NCBI RefSeq assembly: GCF_001028175.1
Contig: NZ_AEJF01000184.1
Span: 1-44,059 of the forward strand
Source of the DNA: Caballeronia mineralivorans PML1(12)
GTDB lineage: Bacteria > Pseudomonadota > Gammaproteobacteria > Burkholderiales > Burkholderiaceae
DNA: 44,059 bases
Reading direction: 5' to 3'
This document shows positions 25,543 to 33,208 of this stretch, in pieces. Within the stretch, counting starts at the first letter, position 1, and every line of letters begins with the position of its first letter. The translations under genes and the position numbers were made by a program. Under the pieces are notes generated by a model, which was given only the letters and a program-made list of their open reading frames with translations, was not told where the DNA came from and did no database searches.

Positions 25543-25979
25543 TTCTTGTCCTTTGACACTCGCTTCACGAATTCCAAGTATTTTTTGTCCTCACCGGAAA
25601 ATGGCCTATTTCCGTACTGTTCAAACAGAGGTAAAAAGAACTGAGAAGCCTTGTCGAGATCGCCGGCTTCAAAATAAACGGTTCCGCTGAGGAAGCCTAC
25701 TGTCAAGTCCGGCCCGGTTCCCGGACCATATGCTTCACGCATTTCAGAAAGCCAATGTCGTGCTTTGTCGAACTGCTTTGTGTCGCGATAAAAAATGACA
25801 AAACCTCGGCAAAGTGACGGAGCTAGGTCATATTGACGCTTTGGTTCGGGCAACACTTTCCAAGCCTTAAGGAAATCAGTCTCGGCTTCGTCTAGCGCCC
25901 CACGCTTCCAAGCTTCCCGACCTGCAGCGCCGAGTGCGTAGACTTCCTTGGTCAGATTCTCTGGTAGTTTCGTAGCCAT
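25539..25979 (-). CDS. TPR-type protein directly after the effector, likely cognate immunity
   Basis: The 146 residues are helical with TPR-like pairs (AGREAWKRGALDEAETDFLK; FVIFYRDTKQFDKARHWL; GTVYFEAGDLDKASQFFL). The ATG shares a base with the TAA stop of the PAAR-like nuclease gene. Such coupling is the strongest sign that this protein neutralises that nuclease. It resembles the next gene (25114-25542) in the KVLPEPK or EILPEPK segment and in overall layout, so the two may be an old duplication with one specific for the present toxin. Confidence 0.75.
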   Translation of the reverse strand: MATKLPENLTKEVYALGAAGREAWKRGALDEAETDFLKAWKVLPEPKRQYDLAPSLCRGFVIFYRDTKQFDKARHWLSEMREAYGPGTGPDLTVGFLSGTVYFEAGDLDKASQFFLPLFEQYGNRPFSGEDKKYLEFVKRVSKDKK

Positions 25980-27616
25980 TAGTTAAGTGGGGGTAAGTAA
26001 CTTTCACCAAGTTTAGCACCGAGGGATCGGTTGACCCAGTACGGTTGGAGATCGTAATTATCGGAATCCAGCATCCAATCACGGACTTCAGGGGACTTCG
26101 CCCCATACTGTCTGCCAACGTCATTCCACCAGGTCACCGCGTCAGTCTGGTGAGCCATGTCAGCGTCCTTGAGCGGATACCATTGACCGTCGTATTCAAA
26201 CTCTTTCTCTCCCGTGAATGGGTCTTCGCGCAATCTTCCCTCTTCAGTGAGCCGCTCCTGGACTTCTCTACCCGTCCGTGAACTCTTCCCGGGCGTCCGG
26301 CCAAGGTATTTTTCGCGAAGCCGTTTGGGTTTGATCTTTACCCCGTTTCCTGCCGGCTTGACATCCGCCAAGGCTTCTGCAGCATCTGCACCTTTCGCGC
26401 CGGCAGTTCCCGCTTCTGCCGCCTTACCAGCCTGTCCGGCAGCATCAGCGGCTTCTCCAAGCTTTCCAGCCGTGTTTGCGATTTCGCCAGCTTTGCCAAC
26501 TGCGTTCGCCGCTTCGCCCACCTCGCCCGCGACGTTCGCTGCTTCGCCGGCCTTTCCAACAGCACCGACTCCGCCGACGAACAGGCCACCGACATCGATC
26601 GCTCCACGGCCCAGCGCCTCTCCATAATTTCCTTGCGCCCAAGCCTCCGCATACGGCTTCGTAATGCCATCAACGATAGCGCCGGGATGGTTGTATATCG
26701 TCTGCGCGGTCTGGGAGACCGCTTGCTGCGTTTCGGAATAGCCGTGATAGCTGTACAAGCCTGTGAGATTGGAAAGCTCTTCGGCAGCCTGCGATACCGA
26801 GGACAATTTGGCCGCGCCCACACCCAGGCCGACGACCCCTTTGCCCATGTCCCACAGTGCGCCGCCGGCCCCTTTGAAGAACCCGCCCACCTGGTGCATG
26901 ACACCCTTGTCGGGCGGAGGATTCGCATCCCCAACTACATTCCCGCTGGTGTCGACCGAGCTCCCCGGAGCCGGTGCGGTGACATAGGTGCCTGTGCAGT
27001 TGCCATTGTTCATCGTGCACGGATCACCGTCCCGGATGATCGCGTGTCCGCCAGCTCTGACCGTGCTGCTACCCTTCGTCGGTTTGACTTCACCGCCAAC
27101 CGTGCTGGATTTCACCCCGTTCGCCGTACCTGGTTCATCGCCCGTGCACGTCGGGACCACGCTTTGATCGAGCACGTAGGCTGGCTTGCCGTTGAACCGC
27201 ACGCTCGACACGATGCCGGTCGAGCCGCCCAGATCAGCGACTATCTGATACGGCACGGGCGGCGTTGAACCACCCATTGGTGTTTTGCAAACGTCCGGCG
27301 TATTGCTCACCGCCTTGAAGCTACCGTTCTGACGCGTCGCAATCCGGTTGCCCTTGGAAAAATGATCGGCGGGCTGTGCGTCCGTCTCTGGCTGATATCG
27401 CCCCGACTCGAAACGCTTTTGGACTTCCTGACCAGCCCAGCCGAACGTTTCGCGATCTACCGGGCGACCGCGTTCGCTCCACGGATTCGGCGTGTTCCAT
27501 AGCGCGTCAAGATTGCTGGCGGCATTCCTCGCCTGCCCGACGTTCTGGATGTTGAATTGCTGGCGGAAAACGTCGGCGGCGTCGCCGCTGATCGAAACCT
27601 GCAAAGGGTCAGCCAT
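25979..27616 (-). CDS. T6SS effector: PAAR-like (DUF4150) protein with C-terminal HNH/Endo VII-type nuclease domain
   Basis: The 545 residues fall into three parts. Residues about 95-215 form a DUF4150 PAAR-like domain that caps the VgrG spike (TPDVCKTPMGGSTPPVPYQI; GHAIIRDGDPCTMNNGNCTG). Residues about 235-420 hold weakly hydrophobic segments and a run of Ala/Gly-rich ten-residue repeats. The last 110 or so residues are the toxin tip, with EFEYDGQWYPLKDADMAHQT, DAVTWWNDVGRQYG and NRSLGA. DxxH followed by WWN and a final NRS is like the GH-E group of HNH/Endo VII nucleases; here the usual DMGH is DMAH. It starts inside the end of the DUF2169 gene and is followed at once by a TPR gene. Predicted role: a DNase delivered into rival cells. 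Confidence 0.85.
   Translation of the reverse strand: MADPLQVSISGDAADVFRQQFNIQNVGQARNAASNLDALWNTPNPWSERGRPVDRETFGWAGQEVQKRFESGRYQPETDAQPADHFSKGNRIATRQNGSFKAVSNTPDVCKTPMGGSTPPVPYQIVADLGGSTGIVSSVRFNGKPAYVLDQSVVPTCTGDEPGTANGVKSSTVGGEVKPTKGSSTVRAGGHAIIRDGDPCTMNNGNCTGTYVTAPAPGSSVDTSGNVVGDANPPPDKGVMHQVGGFFKGAGGALWDMGKGVVGLGVGAAKLSSVSQAAEELSNLTGLYSYHGYSETQQAVSQTAQTIYNHPGAIVDGITKPYAEAWAQGNYGEALGRGAIDVGGLFVGGVGAVGKAGEAANVAGEVGEAANAVGKAGEIANTAGKLGEAADAAGQAGKAAEAGTAGAKGADAAEALADVKPAGNGVKIKPKRLREKYLGRTPGKSSRTGREVQERLTEEGRLREDPFTGEKEFEYDGQWYPLKDADMAHQTDAVTWWNDVGRQYGAKSPEVRDWMLDSDNYDLQPYWVNRSLGAKLGESYLPPLN
26408..26557 (-). repeat. Five tandem ten-residue repeats in the effector hinge
   Basis: Five 30-base units encode GKAGEAANVA, GEVGEAANAV, GKAGEIANTA, GKLGEAADAA and GQAGKAAEAG. 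The period is exact at 30 bases. The repeats lie between the PAAR-like domain and the toxin tip and could form a flexible or helical linker. At the DNA level the units have diverged, so recent expansion is unlikely. Confidence 0.8.
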
Positions 27617-28949
27617 CGGCTGCTCCTAGATCGATACCCACGCCGGTCTCGGGAAATGCCGATACGCGGTTAGTGTCAGAGCGCTGGATAAACCGGGCTT
27701 CGAAGCGCTGGATGCCCGTGGCTCTCAGGAAGGTGGCGCGCCAAACAAGTGTCGCTGCGGGCCTCGATGCATCCGACAGGTCGATAGACAGGGTGTCCAG
27801 CAGAAGCGGAGCAAACTTTAACGTCTGATCCGTGTATGCCCATCCCATCGGTAGATGGCCCGGCAACTGGATGCGCAACAACGTGTTGCCCTCGGCATCG
27901 CTGTCAGTGCCGGTTGTGCCTGCGGGCAGGAGATTAGTCAGCAGGATCGCTTCGTCACCCTTCAGATGGGGTGTTTGCATCTGCTCAGGTGCACCGTTCC
28001 AGTAGCCGAACTGGAAGTCGTCGGGCAATCCCGGATGCCGTTCCGCCAACCAGTGCTCATCGTATGTACCGGCAAGCGCGCGCCGTGGGGACCATGCTTT
28101 GCCGATGACACCGAAACCCGCCCGTCGCAGCGCAGGGGAGGGCTGCCCCCGTAGGCTATCGATCCATGCTTGTGCGGTAACCGGAGCACTATCCGCCTCG
28201 ATTTGCGGGGCGCGAATCCTCTCCGGCTTGACCGCCTTCAGGAACCACGGCTCGGTAAAGCCGGTTCCGACCGGATTGTCCTCACAGACCGTATGCGCGA
28301 CCGGACTATCGCCCTGGTCGGTATGCTCCGCCCACTGCTGATCGTTTAGAAGAAATTCTTTCGGTACGCGCTTTGCCGCGGGATCATCTGCGCAGACGAG
28401 GCATTGTCCACCCCACGTATGCTCGTATCGGACCGGCAGTTCAGCTACCGGCTCAGGCGATGTCAATTTCCACGCGGGGAGGCGAACGAGGCCAAGGGTG
28501 CACAGTGTCATTAGTTGGCTCGCTCGCCGCACAAGTCCCGAGCGCGGCACAAGCTCTCGCGGCCCAGTGATCGCAAGGCGGCGATCCAGCAGAACCTGCG
28601 GCGCTGAAGCACCCATCTGCCCCGAGGCGGCAGACGATCCGATGATCTGCGCGCGTACAGCAAACCGCGGGACTGCTCGACCTGACGGAGCATGCGCGCT
28701 GCCGCTGATCACTACGTCGCAAAGCGGCTTGTAGGGCGCAAGATCGCTTTCCTCCGCTACGCTGGACCGGTTGGGTTCGCCATAGAAGCGATCCGAGGTC
28801 GCGAGCGGTTTCTGCGCTTGTGCAAGCACGAGCGAGCCGTCGTGCAGTTCGAAGGTTTGCCGCAGTACGATGGTGTGAAATGCCGCACCGTCGGGCATAA
28901 CCGACTCGAACGCCAGCGCCGGAAAGGGCGTGTGATTGGAGAATTCCAT
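27609..28949 (-). CDS. DUF2169 T6SS effector adaptor
   Basis: The 446 residues start MEFSNHTPFPALAFESVMPD, go on with VLRQTFELHDGSLVLAQAQK and FYGEPNRSSVAEESDLAPYK, and contain VRYEHTWGGQCLVC. These are typical of DUF2169. In Agrobacterium a DUF2169 protein is needed to load a DUF4150-tipped effector onto VgrG. Gene order here (vgrG, DUF2169, DUF4150 toxin, immunity) is the same, so I infer the same adaptor role for the nuclease encoded next. Its end overlaps the effector gene by eight bases, and its start is nine bases after vgrG. Confidence 0.88.
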   Translation of the reverse strand: MEFSNHTPFPALAFESVMPDGAAFHTIVLRQTFELHDGSLVLAQAQKPLATSDRFYGEPNRSSVAEESDLAPYKPLCDVVISGSAHAPSGRAVPRFAVRAQIIGSSAASGQMGASAPQVLLDRRLAITGPRELVPRSGLVRRASQLMTLCTLGLVRLPAWKLTSPEPVAELPVRYEHTWGGQCLVCADDPAAKRVPKEFLLNDQQWAEHTDQGDSPVAHTVCEDNPVGTGFTEPWFLKAVKPERIRAPQIEADSAPVTAQAWIDSLRGQPSPALRRAGFGVIGKAWSPRRALAGTYDEHWLAERHPGLPDDFQFGYWNGAPEQMQTPHLKGDEAILLTNLLPAGTTGTDSDAEGNTLLRIQLPGHLPMGWAYTDQTLKFAPLLLDTLSIDLSDASRPAATLVWRATFLRATGIQRFEARFIQRSDTNRVSAFPETGVGIDLGAADG

Positions 28950-28958
28950 CGCCAGCGC

Positions 28959-31055
28959 TCAGTTGATGTCGACGTCTTTGCCGTTGATCTGAACCGGCCC
29001 GGAGCCTTCGATCAGCAACTGAGTGCCGCGCAGCGTGATGTGTCCGTTGCTCTCGAGAATCAGGACGGCGCTGCCGGTCTTGAGTTCGATTCGGTCGCCT
29101 GCGGTGATCGTGTAGCTCTTGCCCACCATGGTGGTTTTGGAAAGCCCGACCTCTTCAGCACTCGCGAGTCCGGCCGCAGAATTCATCGCGCCAGCAACCG
29201 TCACTGTGTAGGCACCGCCGACTGTCAACGCCTTCGCGAGCCCGACCGTCTCGGTAGACGTCAGCGCAACCACCAGGTTCTCCATCCCGCTGATGGTCTC
29301 ATTGCGATTGCCGCCAACAGAAAGCGTCTCATTGCCGCCGACCTGCTCGGTGCGATTTACGCCGACGGTAATCGTCTCGTTGTTACCAACCGTCTCCGTG
29401 CGGTCGTTGTTGACCTGAACGGTCTCGTCATGATCGACGGTCTTTACGCGGTCATTGCCGACGGTATGAGATTCGTTGTTCTCGACCTCGATGCGCTGGT
29501 CCTTCTCCGCATGAATCCACACCTCTTCTTGGCCGCGCTTATCCTCGAAGCGGATTGCATTAGCGTTGGCCGCCGTTGCTCCCTTGCTCGAACGGGTCAG
29601 AAAGCCGCTTTGGGTCGCGTTGGCAGGTAGCGCCCACGGCGGCGTGTTCTGCGCGTTGTACACGCGTGAAGTGATGAGCGGCCTGTCCGGATTTCCGTCG
29701 AGGAATGAAACGACCACCTCGTCTCCGATGCGCGGAATCTGGACCGCACCAAATCCTCCACCCGCCCAAGGCTGACCCACGCGCACCCAGCATGAACTGC
29801 GATGATCCCTTTGGCCCAGACGGTCCCAATGGAACTGCACCTTCACGCGACCCAACGAGTCAGTGTAGATTTCCTCGCCCTTCGGGCCGACCACGAAGGC
29901 CGTCTGTGGGCCGAGTATCATCGGCTTCTGGGTGCTCAGCGAAGGCCGGAATGGAATCTTCTTGCGGATGCACACGAAGCTGTTCGAGTACGTTGCCGAA
30001 CCCTCGTGCGATTGATAGTTGTTCATTCCGTGATGGCTTACAGACAGTATCAGGAACTGACAGTCCTCCTGCGTGCCGGAATCATGGTCGTAATGCCCGG
30101 TCAGCTGGAAAAAGCGTCCAGGGCCGAGCGTCCGGCAGTTGCTCGATCCGATGAAAACCTTGCCCGCCGCTTCGAGCGCCTCCAGGCGAAAGCGGGTCAA
30201 CTCTTCGCCGCGATCCGTTGAGTCAAATCCGTGCAAGCCGACGTAATCGTAAATCTCGTAGCGTTCGGCATTGCCCTGGTCGGTGGTCGTGTCCGCTGAC
30301 ACAAAGCGACGCGCACCCGGTGCCTTGTAGTCGAACGTTTTCATGCTGATGCGGCCGGACTCGAGTTGCCGGTCGGCACGCCAACTCGTCACCACGCTCT
30401 CGTTGTCGAGCATCTCCCCTGTTGCATATCGCAACGTTGAGTCGCCATCGATTGGCTTGGCCCCTTGCGAGTCGTCCGTGATAATCAGCTTGTGACCGTC
30501 CTTCGTGTGCTCAAAATAGAAGTAAAGTCCTTCTTGTTCAAGCAACCTGCGTACAAAGTTCAGGTCCGACTCGCGATACTGGGTGCAATAACTGTAGGGC
30601 TTCGGGTCCTTGCGAACACGAAATTCATAGGACGCGAGCTTCGAGTATTGCAAGAAGACATCGCTGAGTATGTCCTCTACGGTTTTGTCCTGAAAAATGC
30701 GGGTGTCAAAGCGCCGGCCTAGCATCCATATCCACGGACGCACGGTTGCCGAGTAGGTCGACAGACCGCCGTCAGTTCCAAGGTGGATAAAGCGTGTGAC
30801 ATAACCATTAAAATAGCGTGTCGATCCGTCATTAACTTCCAATTCGATTGAAACTTGCTGGGCGATCAGTTGTTTCAGCTCGATGGTCGCGTCCTGAGAA
30901 ACCAGTCCAACCTCAATATTGAAAAGCTGTGACAACTCGTCACTACAACTGAAGTCGCTAACCAGCAACTGGGACTGCCCGGACAGCGGGGTGTCAATCG
31001 AAAAGAGCCTGCTGTTCTGCAGCCCAAAGAAGCTTGTTACATCGGACATCTGCAT
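28959..31055 (-). CDS. vgrG: T6SS spike protein VgrG
   Basis: The 698 residues show the normal parts. A gp27-like base (about 1-390) has YCTQYRESDLNFVRRLLEQE and GLYFYF. The gp5-like OB fold has DSLGRVKVQFHWDR and CWVRVGQPWAGGGFGAVQIP. The needle has NDRTETVGNNETITVG and similar units with V-G at every seventh to eighth residue. The end (VLILESNGHITLRGTQLLIE, then NGKDVDIN) is typical and carries no extra effector domain. The ATG at 31055 follows GGGGGAA. It is the first gene of the vgrG-DUF2169-effector-immunity operon and points away from the effector pair at 31296. Confidence 0.95.
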   Translation of the reverse strand: MQMSDVTSFFGLQNSRLFSIDTPLSGQSQLLVSDFSCSDELSQLFNIEVGLVSQDATIELKQLIAQQVSIELEVNDGSTRYFNGYVTRFIHLGTDGGLSTYSATVRPWIWMLGRRFDTRIFQDKTVEDILSDVFLQYSKLASYEFRVRKDPKPYSYCTQYRESDLNFVRRLLEQEGLYFYFEHTKDGHKLIITDDSQGAKPIDGDSTLRYATGEMLDNESVVTSWRADRQLESGRISMKTFDYKAPGARRFVSADTTTDQGNAERYEIYDYVGLHGFDSTDRGEELTRFRLEALEAAGKVFIGSSNCRTLGPGRFFQLTGHYDHDSGTQEDCQFLILSVSHHGMNNYQSHEGSATYSNSFVCIRKKIPFRPSLSTQKPMILGPQTAFVVGPKGEEIYTDSLGRVKVQFHWDRLGQRDHRSSCWVRVGQPWAGGGFGAVQIPRIGDEVVVSFLDGNPDRPLITSRVYNAQNTPPWALPANATQSGFLTRSSKGATAANANAIRFEDKRGQEEVWIHAEKDQRIEVENNESHTVGNDRVKTVDHDETVQVNNDRTETVGNNETITVGVNRTEQVGGNETLSVGGNRNETISGMENLVVALTSTETVGLAKALTVGGAYTVTVAGAMNSAAGLASAEEVGLSKTTMVGKSYTITAGDRIELKTGSAVLILESNGHITLRGTQLLIEGSGPVQINGKDVDIN

Positions 31056-31295
31056 GACGTTCCCCCATTTCCCGCTAGTCAGTTATGCGCATACAATGTC
31101 GAAGACCTGAAAGGTATGACGAAATCTGCCTCGCGATTATATTGCGTGTCGAAGGCAACAACCGCGCTCGATAAAAATTAACGATTTGTTCATGCAGTCA
31201 TGAGCAGTGATGTGGCAATATTTTCTCGTTCTATTCGAATTGCATAGACAGGTAAAATATTCCGCGCGTATTCCGATTCAACAGCGCAGGCAACC

Positions 31296-32369
31296 ATGAG
31301 CGATACAGATTTTTACGCTTGCACCGCCGATGATCCAAGTACGCTGACCGGACATTACGGTCTGCTGGGACCCGGGAATTCACCGTGGCTAGGCGCAACG
31401 GGGTCGTATGGCTCGGAGGTCGCACCGCTGATGTTGAACCTCGGCGGCAAGCTCTATCCGGCAGATTGCGCGACGGCCGCGCGCTACCTGATTGCCGAAC
31501 TGAAATACGACGACAAGCTCACTCCACAGGAACGTCTTAACGATCTGGCTCAACTGCAACAAGCGCTTCGCGATGCCGAAACAACGGTCAATAAAACTGA
31601 ATTTGGCAAACTGTACAAAGAAGCGCAGAGCGTTCCAGGCTTGACGGGAGATTTTCTCAACGCGCTTTATTCCCCTTCAAATGTTGGCGCAACATTGGCT
31701 ACCGCGACAGGTGCTGCAATGTCGCTGGTGTCGAAAGCACCCACTTCACAACTGATCGACATTCCCGAGTCCACAAGGCAGAAGCTTATCTCGTGGGCAA
31801 AGAAAGGCGGTAACCAAGGCATCAAATCCGCACGGAAACGTTTTGGCGACTCGCTGAAACTCGTGCGAGTCGAGGGCAAATGGGCTTTCGAAATTCCAGT
31901 CAACAAGCAGGCTGCGGGTTATGTAATCAAGGGGCGCGCCGCAGCGAATGTGGTCCGCATTCCGGCTTATCGTCAGGCAGCGCTGGAAGCGCTCGAAGCG
32001 CGTAACCGAATCAGTATTGAAGGGTTTAGCGGCACGATCGGCGGCCGCATTACTGGATTCCACGCGGGTGGATTGCTGGCGCTCGGCCCCCAGGCGATTT
32101 TCGATGCCATCGATGCGCGTAATCTGCGCGATTTCGCCAGTCTGGAAGCGCATAGCCAGCCCGCGAATGCCGCCGGATGGCTGGCGGGTTGGGGGGCGGG
32201 TGCGATGCTGCCGGCGCTCGTTGTCGCGTTGCCGTTCGAGGTACCGGTTCTGGCTGTGATTGCAGTCGGATTTGGCGTCGGTCTGATCGTGCAGGTCGCC
32301 GTGAATCACTATTACGGCAAAAGCATCGGCGACACCTGGGATCGATTCGCCGCTTCGCATCACTGGTAG
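31296..32369 (+). CDS. Unknown protein with C-terminal hydrophobic hairpin, candidate membrane-active T6SS effector
   Basis: I do not recognise a family in these 357 residues. Seen: a soluble N-terminal part with no signal peptide (MSDTDFYACTADDPSTL), a charged helical section (LTPQERLNDLAQLQQALRDA), a small Ala/Gly-rich helix near 128-145, and a basic segment (KGGNQGIKSARKRFGDSLKL). Near the end are two adjacent hydrophobic stretches (about 293-311 and 316-335) rich in Gly, Ala and Val and separated by LPFEVP. This resembles the buried hairpin of pore-forming toxins in layout only. The following gene encodes a polytopic membrane protein nine bases away, then tssF, and vgrG is divergent. I infer a membrane-depolarising effector. 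It might instead be a structural accessory protein. Confidence 0.6.
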   Translation: MSDTDFYACTADDPSTLTGHYGLLGPGNSPWLGATGSYGSEVAPLMLNLGGKLYPADCATAARYLIAELKYDDKLTPQERLNDLAQLQQALRDAETTVNKTEFGKLYKEAQSVPGLTGDFLNALYSPSNVGATLATATGAAMSLVSKAPTSQLIDIPESTRQKLISWAKKGGNQGIKSARKRFGDSLKLVRVEGKWAFEIPVNKQAAGYVIKGRAAANVVRIPAYRQAALEALEARNRISIEGFSGTIGGRITGFHAGGLLALGPQAIFDAIDARNLRDFASLEAHSQPANAAGWLAGWGAGAMLPALVVALPFEVPVLAVIAVGFGVGLIVQVAVNHYYGKSIGDTWDRFAASHHW

Positions 32370-32378
32370 GCTGGGTGC

Positions 32379-33158
32379 ATGGAAAAAAATATTATTAAGC
32401 TGCCGCTCGGCATGTTTGCGTTCAACGTGTTGTTCGGCGCGCTGGCGGTGGCGAGTTTTCCGGTGCTGATTTGGGCGCTGCCTGTGATGCTCGGCGCCGC
32501 GTTCGTGTATGCCGTGTTTGCGGCTTTTTTTGCGACTGGATACACGGCCTATCATCAGGGCATGAGCATTCTCATGCGGCTCAATTTCTGCCTCTTCGCG
32601 GCAACAGTGTGTGCACTGCTTGCAGACACGCTCGGCCTTGCGCCGCGAGCGATGTTCGTCTTGACAGGCGGATATTTCGCCGCGCTGATCACGGCGTATT
32701 TCATTTTTTTCTTCCGGGAACGAGGGCGGAACTGGAGCGACTTCCGCGACTCGCTACGCAGCCCCACGCTTGCTATCGAAGGGGTGATGGTGGTGCGGTT
32801 CATTCGTGTGCGCGGAAGCTCCCGGGCAAAAAAAGGCAAATCGCCATCGCTCCTTGCGCCGCTTGGTGCGGCGGCGGGCGTGGTCGCAATGACAGTCGTC
32901 GGCGCTGTGTTTGGTGCCCAGGGGAAAGCGCTTTTTCAATGCGCCGTTGAGGCCGCGATTCTGGTGGCGCCCTTCGCCGTGCTCCCCTTTGTGATGACGT
33001 ATTTTGTGGGCGTCCACGAAGTGAGGCGCGTCGAGAAACGACAGCGGACCCGATTTGTGTTCGACAATGTCGAGGCATTGCAACATGAGCGTGCGAAGTT
33101 GGGCATCGCCCGGCTCGTCAATCCCAGGCTGCGGCAAGTGGTGCCTCCGGCCCAGTAG
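32379..33158 (+). CDS. Six-helix inner-membrane protein, candidate immunity to the 31296 gene product
   Basis: The 259 residues hold six hydrophobic helices at about 12-32, 35-57, 64-84, 91-112, 158-180 and 188-210. They form a 4+2 arrangement around a basic loop (FIRVRGSSRAKKGKSP) and end in a charged cytoplasmic tail. No enzyme motif is visible and I do not recognise a family. Immunity proteins for pore-forming effectors are usually polytopic membrane proteins encoded directly downstream, which is exactly the placement here. tssF follows 50 bases later, so the three may be one operon. Confidence 0.6.
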   Translation: MEKNIIKLPLGMFAFNVLFGALAVASFPVLIWALPVMLGAAFVYAVFAAFFATGYTAYHQGMSILMRLNFCLFAATVCALLADTLGLAPRAMFVLTGGYFAALITAYFIFFFRERGRNWSDFRDSLRSPTLAIEGVMVVRFIRVRGSSRAKKGKSPSLLAPLGAAAGVVAMTVVGAVFGAQGKALFQCAVEAAILVAPFAVLPFVMTYFVGVHEVRRVEKRQRTRFVFDNVEALQHERAKLGIARLVNPRLRQVVPPAQ

Positions 33159-33208
33159 TACGCCGACAGGAAAATCCGCAAGCGAAACGACGTACAACGA
33201 CGATCGGA

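Noticed and set aside
31200..31240. Possible sigma54 promoter (TGGCAATATTTTCTC) before the candidate effector gene
   Set aside because: The GG element is present but the required GC at the second site is TC, so it misses the core consensus.
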